53,410 bases of DNA from Brevundimonas subvibrioides (GCF_002280785.1 NZ_NCEQ01000017.1:1-53410); one strand, 5' to 3'. Positions 9,503-18,480 are shown, numbered from the stretch's first letter. The notes: generated from the letters alone by a model not told the origin. Translations and numbers: made by a program.

Positions 9503-10930
9503 TTGGATACGTCGCCTGATGTCGCGGAGCGGTCCGTTCGCTCTGATCTTTCCAGTCTTTTCGTGAGCGATGCGCCTGCGACGCCGTCCGGTGCGCCCGC
9601 CGCCTCGGCAGTCGCGAAGACGCGCGCCACGATCTGCGTCGACGGGTTCAACATCGCCCTGGCCAAGGGGTCGGGCATCGCCACCTACGGCCGCAACCTG
9701 CTGTCGACCATCGCGACAATGGGGATGGATGGCCAGGTTCTGTATGGCCCGAACGCCAAACGCTCGGCGAACAACGTGCTCAATGAGACCGCGCTGGTCG
9801 ACGCGGACCGTCCCGGTCCGAAACTGAAGAAATTCGATCGCTTCCAGCGCACTCTGACCAGTCGGTTCGGACGCAGCGCATGGCCGATCACGCCCAGCGG
9901 CGAGGTCGTCTGGCCAACGCGCGGGGGCGGTCGACCGGAAGCAAATTGCTTCTGGGCGTCCCAGGATCTGTTCCACCTCGCAAACCGTTCGTTCAATGCC
10001 TACGGCAAGGAGACGCCGGTCGATTTCGACACGGTCGGCGACGTAAAACGACCGGATGCGATGCACTGGACGGCCACCCTGCCGCTTTACGCACGCGGCG
10101 TGCCGAACATCTACACCATCCACGACCTGATCCCGCTTCGCCTGCCGCACACGACCCTGGATGACAAGGCGACCTATATGGCGCTGTGCAAGGCCGTCGC
10201 AGCGCGCGCGGACCATATCGCCGTCGTTTCAGAAACGACGCGTCAGGACGTGATCCGAATGCTCGGCGTGTCCGAAGATCGGGTCACCAACACCTACCAG
10301 GCCGTCCACCTGCCCGAGACCCTGACCAGCCGCACGCAGTCCGATGTGGCGATCGAACTGGAAGGGGTCTTCAATCTCGGCTGGAAGGACTACTTCTTCC
10401 ACTTCGGCGCCATCGAGCCGAAGAAAAATCTGGGCCGGATCGTCGAGGCGTATCTGGCCTCGGGGCTTGAGACGCCCCTGGTCATCGTCGGCGGCCGCGC
10501 CTGGCTGGATGAGGGCGAGACCGCGCTTCTGAACCAGGTCATGAAGGACGGCGGCCCCAGCGCCCAACGTATCCGTCGCTACGAATTCATGCCTTTCTCG
10601 CTGCTGATCAGCCTGATCCGCGGCGCCAAGGCCACCCTGTTCCCTTCGCTCTACGAGGGCTTCGGCCTGCCGGTGCTGGAATCCATGGCCCTGTCCACCG
10701 CCGTTCTGACGTCCACCGGCGGCTCCCTTCCGGAAGTCGCGGGAGATGCGGCCATCAGCGTCGATCCCTATGACGTCCAGGCCATGACGCGAGGCCTTCG
10801 CGCCCTCGACGCCGACGAGGCGTTGCGGGACGATCTCGTCCGCCGGGGCCTGACCCAGGCCGCGAAATTCTCGGTCGAGGCCTACAGGGGTCGGCTGTCC
10901 GCAATGTACGGCCGCCTCGGCCTGTCGTGA
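9503..10930 (+). CDS. Glycosyltransferase, GT4 family
   Basis: 475-residue GT-B glycosyltransferase. The N-terminal half has an acceptor-side domain (FNIALAKGSGIATYGRNLL, YTIHDLIPLRLPHTTL). The C-terminal half has the nucleotide-sugar fold with FHFGAIEPKKNLGRIVEAYL and the E-X7-E motif in YEGFGLPVLESMALS. It probably adds a sugar to a lipid-linked surface polysaccharide on the inner membrane face. The reading frame opens at a TTG at 9503; a GTG at 9563 is an alternative, so the start is unsure. Its stop overlaps the next gene by 4 bases (GTGA). Confidence 0.85.
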   Translation: MDTSPDVAERSVRSDLSSLFVSDAPATPSGAPAASAVAKTRATICVDGFNIALAKGSGIATYGRNLLSTIATMGMDGQVLYGPNAKRSANNVLNETALVDADRPGPKLKKFDRFQRTLTSRFGRSAWPITPSGEVVWPTRGGGRPEANCFWASQDLFHLANRSFNAYGKETPVDFDTVGDVKRPDAMHWTATLPLYARGVPNIYTIHDLIPLRLPHTTLDDKATYMALCKAVAARADHIAVVSETTRQDVIRMLGVSEDRVTNTYQAVHLPETLTSRTQSDVAIELEGVFNLGWKDYFFHFGAIEPKKNLGRIVEAYLASGLETPLVIVGGRAWLDEGETALLNQVMKDGGPSAQRIRRYEFMPFSLLISLIRGAKATLFPSLYEGFGLPVLESMALSTAVLTSTGGSLPEVAGDAAISVDPYDVQAMTRGLRALDADEALRDDLVRRGLTQAAKFSVEAYRGRLSAMYGRLGLS

Positions 10931-12180
10931 CACGATCGGTTCTCTTCGACGCCAGCCGGCTGTTGAGCCGGGTCGAACGGACCGCGCCGACCGGGGTGGA
11001 CCGCGTCTGCCTGGCCTATGCCGAATGGCTGCTGTCCCTGCCCGACGTCCAGGTCACGCCGGTGCGGGGCCGCAACGATCAACTGGTCGTCGTCGATGAG
11101 GCCTGGTTCCGCGAATGCGTCGCCACCCTGCGATCGCGCTGGACCGGCGCCTTCTTCGAACGTTCCCTGACCGAGGACGAGATGCGGCTGATGACCGCGC
11201 TCAGCAGCGATACGAAGGCGGCCGATTCCGTCATCGGCAAGCCGCCGACCGATCCGGCGCGGCCCCCGGGACGCCGCCGGCGGGTATGGAAGCAGTTCTT
11301 CCGCTCGCAGTGGATCCAGAAGCTGCCGGACAGCACCCTGTATTTCAACGTGGGTCACACGGGGTTGGGCGACGACCGCATCCTGGGGGAGCTGCGCGAC
11401 CGAGGCATCGAGCGGATCGTCTTCCTGCACGACCTCATCCCGATCACCCACCCCGAGTTCTGCCGGCCGGGAGACCGGGACAAGCACCGCCAGCGGGTGC
11501 TGAACACGCTGAACACCGCCTCCCGGATCGTGGTCAACTCCCGCTATACGGCCGATGAGCTGGCCGCCTTCGCCGCGCGCGAGGGCGTGACGCCGCCGCC
11601 GATCCACGCCGTCCACCTGGGGCTGGAGCCGACCTTCCTGACGCCTCTGACGGCGGCGACGCCCCGGCCCTATTTCGTGCACATCGGCACGATCGAGGCG
11701 CGCAAGAACCTGGCCTTCCTGCTGTCCATCTGGCGACGACTTTACGAACGGATGGGCGACGCGGCGCCCCAACTGGTTCTGGTCGGCCGATACGGCTGGG
11801 AGAACGAGGCGGTTCTGGATCATCTGGAGCGCTCGCCAGCCCTGCGCGGCCTGGTGCATCAGGCTTCCGACCTGCCCGACTCGGCCCTCGCGACCCTGAT
11901 GGCCAGCGCTCGGGCCCTGGTCGCGCCGTCCTCGGTCGAAGGCTTCGACCTGCCGGCAGTCGAGGCCTCCGCCCTGGGCGTGGCCCTGATCGCCTCCGAC
12001 ATCCCCGTGCACCGCGAGCTGGTGCCCGACGCCCAGCTGATTGATCCGCTCGACGGGCTGGGCTGGCTTGACGCTTTGGAAACGGCCACCCGCCACCCTC
12101 CGAAAGCCACGCCATTTTCTGCCCCGACCTGGGAGCGTCACTTCGCCGAGGTCGCTCGCCGGGTCGGTCTGTCGCAGTGA
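10927..12180 (+). CDS. Glycosyltransferase, GT4 family
   Basis: 417-residue GT-B enzyme that starts with GTG inside the stop of the previous glycosyltransferase (GTGA overlap), so the two are made together. Visible motifs are TGVDRVCLAYAEWLL at the N-terminus, FLHDLIPITHPEFC mid-protein, FVHIGTIEARKNLAFLL and the E-X7-E motif VEGFDLPAVEASA. Similar overall layout to its neighbour suggests two consecutive sugar additions on the same glycan. Donor and acceptor sugars cannot be read from sequence. Confidence 0.86.
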   Translation: MTRSVLFDASRLLSRVERTAPTGVDRVCLAYAEWLLSLPDVQVTPVRGRNDQLVVVDEAWFRECVATLRSRWTGAFFERSLTEDEMRLMTALSSDTKAADSVIGKPPTDPARPPGRRRRVWKQFFRSQWIQKLPDSTLYFNVGHTGLGDDRILGELRDRGIERIVFLHDLIPITHPEFCRPGDRDKHRQRVLNTLNTASRIVVNSRYTADELAAFAAREGVTPPPIHAVHLGLEPTFLTPLTAATPRPYFVHIGTIEARKNLAFLLSIWRRLYERMGDAAPQLVLVGRYGWENEAVLDHLERSPALRGLVHQASDLPDSALATLMASARALVAPSSVEGFDLPAVEASALGVALIASDIPVHRELVPDAQLIDPLDGLGWLDALETATRHPPKATPFSAPTWERHFAEVARRVGLSQ

Positions 12181-12251
12181 TCCCAGTTGGCGCTGGCGGG
12201 GCGGGTCAAAGGCCGATATTCACCAACCGGGGCTTTCGAAGTACGGAAATC

Positions 12252-13391
12252 ATGACGCGTTCTCTGCTCGCACTCCTGATCGCGTCCATTCTGGCAGGGT
12301 GCTCGACCCTGCCGAGGGACGGTCCGTCGAACCGCGCCGTCGTGCGTGGAGCGACTGAAAACGCCGATTACGCGATCGTCGATCTGGACTACGCCGCCGC
12401 CGAGCGGATCAAGGCGGTGGCTGACCAGACCTTCGGTTCGCTGGCCGGAGCCGCCAGCCTGGCCCCCGTCGATGTCATCGGCGAAGGCGATCAGTTGGCG
12501 ATCGCCATCTATGAGCCCAGCGGCGCCCTGTTCGGCGGCGGCGGCGGCAATGATGGTATTCGCTCCGGCAACCAGACGCTGCCGGCCGTCGTCGTGGACC
12601 GGAACGGCAATGTCTCCGTTCCGTTCGCGGGCCCGGTCCGGGTCTCCGGCCTGACGACGACCGAGGCCGCCGGCGCGATCCGGCGCGCCCTGATCGGCCG
12701 CGTCGGCAACCCGCAGGTCAGCGTGACCCTGGCTGCCAACGTCTCCAACGCCGTCACGGTTCTGGGCGAGGTCCGGCAACCGGGTCGGGCGCCGCTCTCG
12801 ACCAATGCCGATACGATCCTGGACGTCATCGCGGCCGCCGGCGGCGCCTCGCGGCCCAGCCAGGATGTCGAGGTGCAGATCCGGCGCGGCGACCAGACCT
12901 TCGTCGCCCCTCTCACCGCCGTCACCACCCGGTTCGCCGAGAATATCCGCCTGCAGAGCGGCGACCAGATCAATCTGGTCTACCAGCCGCGCCGGTTCTC
13001 CTCCTTCGGCGCCCTGGGCGCCGTGACGCAGCAGGACATGCCGGCCGGCGATCTGACCCTGGCGGACGCACTCAGCCGCTCCGGCGGCCTGAACGATGGC
13101 GCGGCAAACGCCCGCTCGGTGCTGATCTTCCGCTTCGAGCGGCCCGAGGTCGCCCAGGCGCTGGGCCTGACCCAGCCGGCGACGCCGAAAGGCGTGCCCG
13201 TCGTCTACCGGCTGAACCTGGAAGAGGGCGTCGGCTTCTTCACGGCCTCCAGCTTCCTGATCCAGCCCAACGACATCATCTACGCGCCTCGCGCCTTGTC
13301 CGCCGAAGTCCGCAAATTCTTTGCCTTGGTGCAGGATGTGACCCGCGTCGTCTACGATCTGTCCGTGACGAGCACCCTGAACAACAACTGA
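12252..13391 (+). CDS. Polysaccharide export outer-membrane lipoprotein (Wza-like)
   Basis: 379-residue lipoprotein. The signal MTRSLLALLIASILAGC ends in a lipobox, so Cys17 becomes the lipidated N-terminus. A Poly_export domain follows (VIGEGDQLAIAIYEP, VDRNGNVSVPFAGPVRVSGLT), then SLBB-type repeats (VTVLGEVRQPGRAPL and a later VQIRRGDQTFVAPL segment). It should form the outer-membrane channel for a capsule or exopolysaccharide. The ATG at 12252 is chosen because it gives the lipoprotein signal; the frame is open upstream to 12177. It follows the glycosyltransferases by about 70 bases. Confidence 0.92.
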   Translation: MTRSLLALLIASILAGCSTLPRDGPSNRAVVRGATENADYAIVDLDYAAAERIKAVADQTFGSLAGAASLAPVDVIGEGDQLAIAIYEPSGALFGGGGGNDGIRSGNQTLPAVVVDRNGNVSVPFAGPVRVSGLTTTEAAGAIRRALIGRVGNPQVSVTLAANVSNAVTVLGEVRQPGRAPLSTNADTILDVIAAAGGASRPSQDVEVQIRRGDQTFVAPLTAVTTRFAENIRLQSGDQINLVYQPRRFSSFGALGAVTQQDMPAGDLTLADALSRSGGLNDGAANARSVLIFRFERPEVAQALGLTQPATPKGVPVVYRLNLEEGVGFFTASSFLIQPNDIIYAPRALSAEVRKFFALVQDVTRVVYDLSVTSTLNNN

Positions 13392-13395
13392 CCCG

Positions 13396-14073
13396 ATGCC
13401 CGCCTGGCGAGAGTGGCTTCTGGGCAATCGCGGACGCGGCGACCGCAAGACGGCGCTCGTGGTCGCGGGAGACCTGTGGGAGCGGGCGGGGCGACGCGCG
13501 CCCGCCACCCTGCCCGCCATCGCCGAGGTCGAGGCCAGCGCGTTGCAGGTCTATGCCGATCATGGCCTGCCCACGCAGCACGGCCACTATCAGCGCGCGC
13601 CCGGCGCCCCCGAATGGACCTGGCTGGCGGAAGAGCTTCCCGCCGAACTGCGCTGGGCCATGGTCCTGGAACGGCCGCCCGAGCAGGGCTGGCGCTACGC
13701 CACACTGGAGGATATCGGCCGGTTCCCCGGGGCTTCGGGCGAGCTTCTGGCCGCAGCGAACCTGCTCGCCGAGTGTCGTCATCTGAAGGACCGGCTGACG
13801 GGGCGCGAACCGGGCGAACCCGGCGACGACATCCAGACCGCCATCCGTCTGGGTTATGAATGGCATGCCCTCAAGGACGCCATGGCGTGGAAGGAAAAGG
13901 CGCGCCTGAAGCTCACCACTCCTTCGGACGCCTTGTCGGCTCCGCTGTCGGAGGCCGAACCAACAGCTTCGGCTGTCCCTGGCCGTAAGCCGAAGCGGGA
14001 CCTCGATGCCAAGCCTGCGCCTGTCAAACCGCCGCGCAAGCCTCGAAAGCCCCGCAAGGCGAAGGCCGACTGA
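13396..14073 (+). CDS. Hypothetical protein with basic Lys/Pro-rich tail
   Basis: 225-residue protein I do not recognise. It starts 4 bases after the exporter lipoprotein stop, so it is very likely in that operon. Residues 1-175 look like a soluble mixed fold (MPAWREWLLGNRGRGDRK, then a helical AANLLAECRHLKDRL and AIRLGYEWHALKDAMAWKEKARLKL). The last 40 residues are low-complexity and strongly basic (KPKRDLDAKPAPVKPPRK). There is no signal peptide or membrane segment. A cytoplasmic accessory role in polysaccharide assembly is only inferred from position. Its stop abuts the convergent gene's stop (TGATCA). Confidence 0.7.
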   Translation: MPAWREWLLGNRGRGDRKTALVVAGDLWERAGRRAPATLPAIAEVEASALQVYADHGLPTQHGHYQRAPGAPEWTWLAEELPAELRWAMVLERPPEQGWRYATLEDIGRFPGASGELLAAANLLAECRHLKDRLTGREPGEPGDDIQTAIRLGYEWHALKDAMAWKEKARLKLTTPSDALSAPLSEAEPTASAVPGRKPKRDLDAKPAPVKPPRKPRKPRKAKAD

Positions 14074-15084
14074 TCAGGCCGCGGCTCGACCGTCCGCCAT
14101 CGCCTCGGCCAGCAGTTCCAGCGAGCGGACCCGAGCGCCATGGTCCCAGATCTGGCTTGTGATCATCAGCTCGTCCGCGCCCGTCGCGACCGTAAAGGCC
14201 TCGATCGCCGCCCGCACGGTCGCGGGCGAGCCCACCGCCGAACAGGCCAGGGCCTGACCGATCATGGCCCGCTCGCCCTCGCCGAGACTCTCGGCATAGC
14301 CCAGCTTCGGCGGCGGCAGCTTGCCCGGACGGCCGGTTCTCAGGTTCACGAAGGCCTGCTGCACCGAACTGAACAGCAGCCGCGCCGCCTCGTCCGTCTG
14401 GGCGGCGAAGACGTTGTAGCCCAGCATCACATAGGGCTTGGCCAGCAGCGCCGACGGCCGGAAGGTCTCGCGATAGATGCGGATCGCCGACATCATCTCG
14501 GACGGCGCGAAATGGCTGGCGAAGGCATAGGGCAGGCCCAGATGGGCGGCCAGCTGGGCGCCGTAGGTCGAGGATCCCAGGATCCACACCGGAATATCCT
14601 GGCCTTCGCCGGGATTGGCGCGGATGCGCTGATCCTCCGTCGCCGCCTCGAACCAGTGCATCAGCTCCATGACGTCCTGCGGGAAGCTGTCGATGTCGCC
14701 TTGAAGGGTGCGCCTGAGGGCGCGGGCCGTCGCCTGGTCCGACCCCGGCGCGCGGCCCAGGCCGAGGTCGATGCGGCCGGGATAGAGGGCGTTCAGCGTG
14801 CCGAACTGTTCGGCGATCACCAGCGGCGCATGGTTGGGCAGCATGACCCCGCCGGCGCCGACACGGATGGTCTTCGTCGCTGCGGCCACGGCGCCGATGA
14901 CGACCGAGGTCGCGGCCGAGGCGATACCGGCCATGTTGTGATGCTCGGCCAGCCAGTAGCGATTGTAACCCAGTCGCTCGGCATGCCGGGCCAGGTCCAG
15001 GGTGTTGGCCAGCGCCCGGGAAACGTCGGAACCCTCGGGCACCGGCGCGAGATCGAGAACAGAGAGTGTTGCCATCCCCGCCAT
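14074..15084 (-). CDS. LLM-class flavin-dependent oxidoreductase
   Basis: 336-residue luciferase-like monooxygenase. The TIM-barrel signatures are [68 protein letters not shown] and [27 protein letters not shown], matching the MsnO8/YhbW-like group. It probably uses reduced FMN; its substrate is unknown. Two close in-frame ATGs (15084 and 15075) both lack a clear ribosome site, so the start is uncertain by three codons. Confidence 0.9.
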   Translation of the reverse strand: MAGMATLSVLDLAPVPEGSDVSRALANTLDLARHAERLGYNRYWLAEHHNMAGIASAATSVVIGAVAAATKTIRVGAGGVMLPNHAPLVIAEQFGTLNALYPGRIDLGLGRAPGSDQATARALRRTLQGDIDSFPQDVMELMHWFEAATEDQRIRANPGEGQDIPVWILGSSTYGAQLAAHLGLPYAFASHFAPSEMMSAIRIYRETFRPSALLAKPYVMLGYNVFAAQTDEAARLLFSSVQQAFVNLRTGRPGKLPPPKLGYAESLGEGERAMIGQALACSAVGSPATVRAAIEAFTVATGADELMITSQIWDHGARVRSLELLAEAMADGRAAA

Positions 15085-15173
15085 ATGGGGACGGTGGACG
15101 CCCCCGCAAACAGCAACATCGCGTCGACCGGGCGGGGAAGGGCTTCGTCCGATGTCCGGACGAAAAACACCCT

Positions 15174-15216
15174 GACGAAACGGACGAAACGGACGAAACG
15201 GACGAAGTCGCCGCTG
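15174..15216. repeat. Nine-base tandem repeat, about 4.8 copies
   Basis: The unit GACGAAACG occurs four times in perfect tandem (15174-15209), followed by a partial fifth copy (GACGAAG). It lies in the non-coding stretch between the LLM gene start and the pyrophosphatase stop. The unit length is a multiple of three but no gene covers it. It could vary in copy number between strains by slippage. Confidence 0.9.
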
Positions 15217-15321
15217 TTCACACTCTCCGCGAACCGTGGAAGGGATTGTACCTCAGCCGCAGACCAAGGCGCGTTCAAACCCGAAAACGGCCCGCAAAGC
15301 CCGGCGCGGCGGCAATCCGGG

Positions 15322-15347
15322 CGTCGAACAAGATTTTATCTTCGACG
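15322..15347. terminator. Inverted repeat downstream of ppa
   Basis: CGTCGA and TCGACG arms enclose an inner AGAT/ATCT pair separated by TTT, giving a bulged hairpin 13 bases beyond the ppa stop. The position fits a terminator for the leftward ppa transcript, but no T-run follows on that strand. Confidence 0.4.
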
Positions 15348-15359
15348 CTCCGGAGCGGA

Positions 15360-15926
15360 TCAGGCGGCGTTGGCCGCCTTGCCGCTCTTGGCCTTCTCGG
15401 CCTCTTCATAGGCGCGCATGCCTTCGACGATCAGTTCGGCGGCCTCGCCGGCGTCGCCCCAGCGCTTCACGCGGACCGACTTGTTCTTCTCCAGGTCCTT
15501 GTAGCGGGTGAAGAAGTGCTCGATCTGCTCGACCATGATGGTGGGCAGCTGCCGGTAGCTGGCGATGTCGGTATAGTAGGGGTGCAGGGCGTCGACCGGG
15601 ACGGCCAGGATCTTGTCGTCGCCGCCGGCCTCGTCCTCCATCATCAGCACGCCGATCGGGCGCGAGCGGATGACGCAGCCGGGCACCACCGGCGTCGGGT
15701 TCAGCACGATGACGTCGCAGGGATCGCCGTCGTCCGCCAGGGTGTGCGGCACGAAGCCATAATTGCCCGGGTAGTACATGGCGGTGTGCAGGAAGCGGTC
15801 GACGAACAGGGCGCCGGACGCCTTGTCCATCTCGTATTTGACCGGCAGGCCCCCTTGCGGGATCTCGATGATCACGTTCAGGTCCCAGGGGGGATTGGGA
15901 CCGACCGGGATGGCGTCGATGTTCAT
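15360..15926 (-). CDS. ppa: Inorganic pyrophosphatase
   Basis: 188-residue family I soluble pyrophosphatase that hydrolyses PPi to phosphate in the cytoplasm. The N-terminal [27 protein letters not shown] and the metal-binding signature [10 protein letters not shown] are intact, and the length is normal for the bacterial hexameric form. The start is the ATG at 15924-15926. It stands alone and is divergent from the DUF599 gene. Confidence 0.97.
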   Translation of the reverse strand: MNIDAIPVGPNPPWDLNVIIEIPQGGLPVKYEMDKASGALFVDRFLHTAMYYPGNYGFVPHTLADDGDPCDVIVLNPTPVVPGCVIRSRPIGVLMMEDEAGGDDKILAVPVDALHPYYTDIASYRQLPTIMVEQIEHFFTRYKDLEKNKSVRVKRWGDAGEAAELIVEGMRAYEEAEKAKSGKAANAA

Positions 15927-16042
15927 GGCGGGCTCGGTTTTGTGCGTCTGCGAAGGGAGGCGGGCGTGATAAGCCTCCGGACGGCGAACGGCAAGCGCGG
16001 CGCGCGCTGACGAAGAAAGACAGATGAGGGAGTCCGGCGGGA

Positions 16043-16744
16043 ATGACCACGATCGACTGGCTGGGTCTGGCCCTCTTCTTGATGTGCTGGCTGGGCTACG
16101 GTCCGCTGCTGAGTCTGCTGGCGCATCGCAGCGGCTCGCTCAACATGGACATGCTGACCGTTCGCCACGCCTGGATGACGGCGATGACACACCGGGAAAT
16201 CCGGCTGCTGGACAGCCAACTTCTCGGACACTCCATCAACTCCGGCTCCTTCTTCGCCTCGTCCAACCTGCTCCTGATCGCAGGCGTCGCCGGCATCCTG
16301 TTCGGCGGCGACCAGGCCCTGAAGGGATTTTCCGCGGTCGGGGCCGAGGCCGTGCCGGTGGGGCTGCTGGAAGCCAAGCTGGGGCTGGTTCTCTTGTGCC
16401 TGGCGCGGGGTCTGCTCGATTTCATCTGGTCGATCCGCCAGATGAACTACGCCCTCGCCCTCATCGGCGCGGCCCCTGAAGTCCATTCCGAGGCGGACAA
16501 GGTCGCCTTCGGCGAGGCGACGGCCCAGGTCTTGAACCCTGCGCTCTCGGCTTTCAGCCAGGGCGTGCGCGGCTATTATTTCGCCCTCGCCGCAGCGGCC
16601 TGGCTTTTCGGACCGGTCTGGCTGTGCGCGGGCGTGCTTTCAGCCTTCGCCCTCCTGGTCTGGCGTCAGTCCGCATCGCCCGCAGCCCGCGCGATCCGGA
16701 CCGCCAGACGCCTCCTCGAGGTCAATCGCGAGCGCGGAGCCTAG
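16043..16744 (+). CDS. DUF599 family integral membrane protein
   Basis: 233-residue inner-membrane protein. Hydrophobic segments are visible at about 5-25, 75-95, 112-132 and 180-215. The N-terminal pattern WLGYGPLL and the [41 protein letters not shown] block are typical of DUF599, a family of unknown function in proteobacteria. It is a single gene, with the candidate sRNA following downstream. Confidence 0.8.
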   Translation: MTTIDWLGLALFLMCWLGYGPLLSLLAHRSGSLNMDMLTVRHAWMTAMTHREIRLLDSQLLGHSINSGSFFASSNLLLIAGVAGILFGGDQALKGFSAVGAEAVPVGLLEAKLGLVLLCLARGLLDFIWSIRQMNYALALIGAAPEVHSEADKVAFGEATAQVLNPALSAFSQGVRGYYFALAAAAWLFGPVWLCAGVLSAFALLVWRQSASPAARAIRTARRLLEVNRERGA

Positions 16745-16848
16745 CTGTTTCGCACTGCAATATATCGTCGATGGCCCCGTAGCGCACGAAACGTGTCGTG
16801 AAAGCGCTTACATCAAGGCAGGGCCGCCACGGCTACCGGTAACACGCC

Positions 16849-16863
16849 GTGATCATTGATCAC
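16849..16863. promoter_or_regulatory. Perfect palindrome upstream of the sRNA promoter
   Basis: GTGATCA-T-TGATCAC is a perfect 7-1-7 inverted repeat centred about 53 bases before the predicted transcription start of the candidate sRNA. That is a usual place for an activator or co-regulator. The bound protein is unknown; it is not a canonical FNR (TTGAT-N4-ATCAA) or CRP site. Confidence 0.5.
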
Positions 16864-16873
16864 AAAAGCCCGC

Positions 16874-16902
16874 TTGACGCATTGTGCACCGCAACCTAGA
16901 TT
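16874..16902 (+). promoter_or_regulatory. Sigma-70 type promoter for the candidate sRNA
   Basis: TTGACG (16874-16879), a 17-base spacer and TAGATT (16897-16902) give a good housekeeping promoter. No coding sequence starts downstream; the next signal is an intrinsic terminator on the same strand at about 16964-16990. The predicted start of transcription is near 16909. Confidence 0.65.
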
Positions 16903-16908
16903 GTTTTT

Positions 16909-16990
16909 CGACGCCTCCGGGCGTCATGCCCTTCCTGGGCGTTTCCTCCCTATAGACTTTTATGCCGCGCCCTCGGGCGCGGCTTTTTTT
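16909..16990 (+). ncRNA. Candidate trans-acting small RNA, about 80 nt
   Basis: Between its promoter and T-run the sequence folds into three hairpins. They are GACGCC-TCCG-GGCGTC (16910-16925), GCCC-TTCCT-GGGC (16928-16940), and the terminator GCCGCGCC-CTCG-GGCGCGGC followed by seven T (16964-16990). The loops and the single-stranded TTTCCTCCC between hairpins two and three are pyrimidine-rich and complementary to Shine-Dalgarno sequences. This is a known trait of several alphaproteobacterial sRNA families (CCUCC motifs), usually Hfq-linked. No reading frame with a ribosome site is present. The family assignment is not made. Confidence 0.65.
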
Positions 16991-17011
16991 GCCCTGACGC
17001 CGGGGCGAAAC

Positions 17012-17887
17012 TCAGCGCGGCCAGGTCTCGGCGGCCAGCGCAGCGATGACCCGGTCGAGCGCCCTGGCGAACCGGTCATGATCGCCGGACGGCTCCAGCG
17101 TCGTCTCGTCCAGATAGAGCGCCCGGTTCAGTTCGACCTGCACCGCCTGGAACCCTTCATCCGGCCGCCCCCACCGTTCGGTCGAATAGCCGCCCGCATA
17201 CGGTGCGTTCAGTCCGACCCGCCAGCCCTGGGCCTCGAACAGGGCGCGGATTGTCCGCATCGTCGCGCCGCGACAGGCCGAGCCGTGCCGGTCCCCCAAC
17301 ACGACATCGACGCCTCTCCGGTTCCGGCTTGTCGCCCCCGCCGCCCGCGAAGGCATCGAATGCCAGTCGATCAACAGGGCCGCGCCATGCCGGTCCCGGG
17401 CGGCCCGCATCAGTTCGCCCAGCGCGTCATGATAGGGCGTGTGCACCCACGCCAGGCGGCCCGGCGCCTCGGCCTGCGACAGCCGCCGGTCATAGAGAAG
17501 CGTCCCGTCCCCGGCCCGGCGGGGAATGACGCCGAAACCGGCAGAGACCCTGGCCGTCGGCTCAGCCTCGATCTCGCCGTCGAACAGGACCGGATCCAGT
17601 TCGGTCGGCGCCCGGTTCAGGTCGACATAGGCGCGCGACACCCGCCCTGCGATGATCGGCACGCCCCGCGATGGTCCGCCCGCGATCAGCCGGTCGACGC
17701 CGACATCCTCGGCGCTGCGCAGGGTCGATGAGGTCAGGTCCGCCGCCTCTCCCATGTCGGCGGGTCGCTCCCGGCCGGAATGCGGAGAGGCGAACACCAT
17801 CGCGCCCGCAAGCCCGTCCGCCGGCGTCAAGACGAAGGCGGGCAGGGGGTTCAAGGGCGGCGGACTGGCGTCGAAAGGCGGCGTCAT
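17012..17887 (-). CDS. N-formylglutamate amidohydrolase family protein
   Basis: 291-residue zinc amidohydrolase-like protein (HutG2/FGase family). Key pieces are VFASPHSGRERP near residue 35, SRAYVDLNRAPTELDP, a central LLIDWHSMPSR with a likely metal-binding histidine, and VLGDRHGSACRG. It may release formate and glutamate from N-formylglutamate, although many members are uncharacterised. The start at 17885-17887 gives the family N-terminus; the frame extends to 17986. Adjacency to cpdR is common in alphaproteobacteria. Confidence 0.85.
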   Translation of the reverse strand: MTPPFDASPPPLNPLPAFVLTPADGLAGAMVFASPHSGRERPADMGEAADLTSSTLRSAEDVGVDRLIAGGPSRGVPIIAGRVSRAYVDLNRAPTELDPVLFDGEIEAEPTARVSAGFGVIPRRAGDGTLLYDRRLSQAEAPGRLAWVHTPYHDALGELMRAARDRHGAALLIDWHSMPSRAAGATSRNRRGVDVVLGDRHGSACRGATMRTIRALFEAQGWRVGLNAPYAGGYSTERWGRPDEGFQAVQVELNRALYLDETTLEPSGDHDRFARALDRVIAALAAETWPR

Positions 17888-18056
17888 GGCTCCCGCATAG
17901 GGCCTGATCCGCAAAAGTGCGACGCGGATCTTCGATGCGGCCGGAGAGGTTTTCCACGGACCTGTCGGCAGAGCGCGCGATCGCAACGCGGGAATTTCAT
18001 GGCCGGTTTACAGTTCCGGGACTAGCGTCGGTGTTCTGAACGGGGGAGTTCCACGC

Positions 18057-18416
18057 ATGGCGCGCATTCTGCTGGCCGAAGACGACGCATCGCTGAGGGG
18101 ATTTCTGACCCGTGCACTTGAGCGGGCTGGCCATCAGGTCATCGACTGCGAGAACGGCGACGACGCCATCGACGCGCTGGAGCATGGTCCCTACGACCTT
18201 CTGCTGACCGATATCGTCATGCCGGGGGCGGACGGGATCGAGGTGGCGCGTGTCGCCGCTGCGCGCCAGCCGGGCCTGCGCATCATGTTCATCACCGGCT
18301 TTGCCGCCGTCGCCCTCAGCGCCGCCCAGGCCAGCCCCCAGGCCAAGGTCCTGTCCAAGCCCGTTCATCTTCGCGACCTCGTCAGCGAAGTCGAAAAGAT
18401 GTGCGCGGCGGCTTGA
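18057..18416 (+). CDS. cpdR: CpdR-like single-domain response regulator
   Basis: 119-residue stand-alone receiver domain with acidic residues EDD near 8-10, phospho-acceptor Asp52 in LLLTDIVMPG, FITGFAAVAL and the conserved Lys in VLSKPVHLRDL. Sequence and length match Caulobacter CpdR. In its unphosphorylated state CpdR brings ClpXP to the cell pole and primes degradation of substrates such as PdeA, with the CckA-ChpT relay switching it off. GGGGGAG precedes the ATG. It is divergent from the amidohydrolase gene. Confidence 0.9.
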   Translation: MARILLAEDDASLRGFLTRALERAGHQVIDCENGDDAIDALEHGPYDLLLTDIVMPGADGIEVARVAAARQPGLRIMFITGFAAVALSAAQASPQAKVLSKPVHLRDLVSEVEKMCAAA

Positions 18417-18421
18417 TTCGA

Positions 18422-18480
18422 GAAGGGGCGCCACCGCTCGCCGCCTGACGGCTTCCGATTTGCGCGCAAGCGCCCCCTTC
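18422..18480 (+). terminator. Possible terminator stem after cpdR
   Basis: GAAGGGGCGC (18422-18431) pairs with GCGCCCCCTTC (18470-18480) with one bulged C across a 38-base loop. It is 6 bases past the cpdR stop and is followed by a short GTTTGG. The loop is long, so this is weak. Confidence 0.3.

Noticed and set aside
16964..16990. Terminator of the leftward N-formylglutamate amidohydrolase gene
   Set aside because: The T-run is on the rightward strand only, so the hairpin terminates a rightward transcript.
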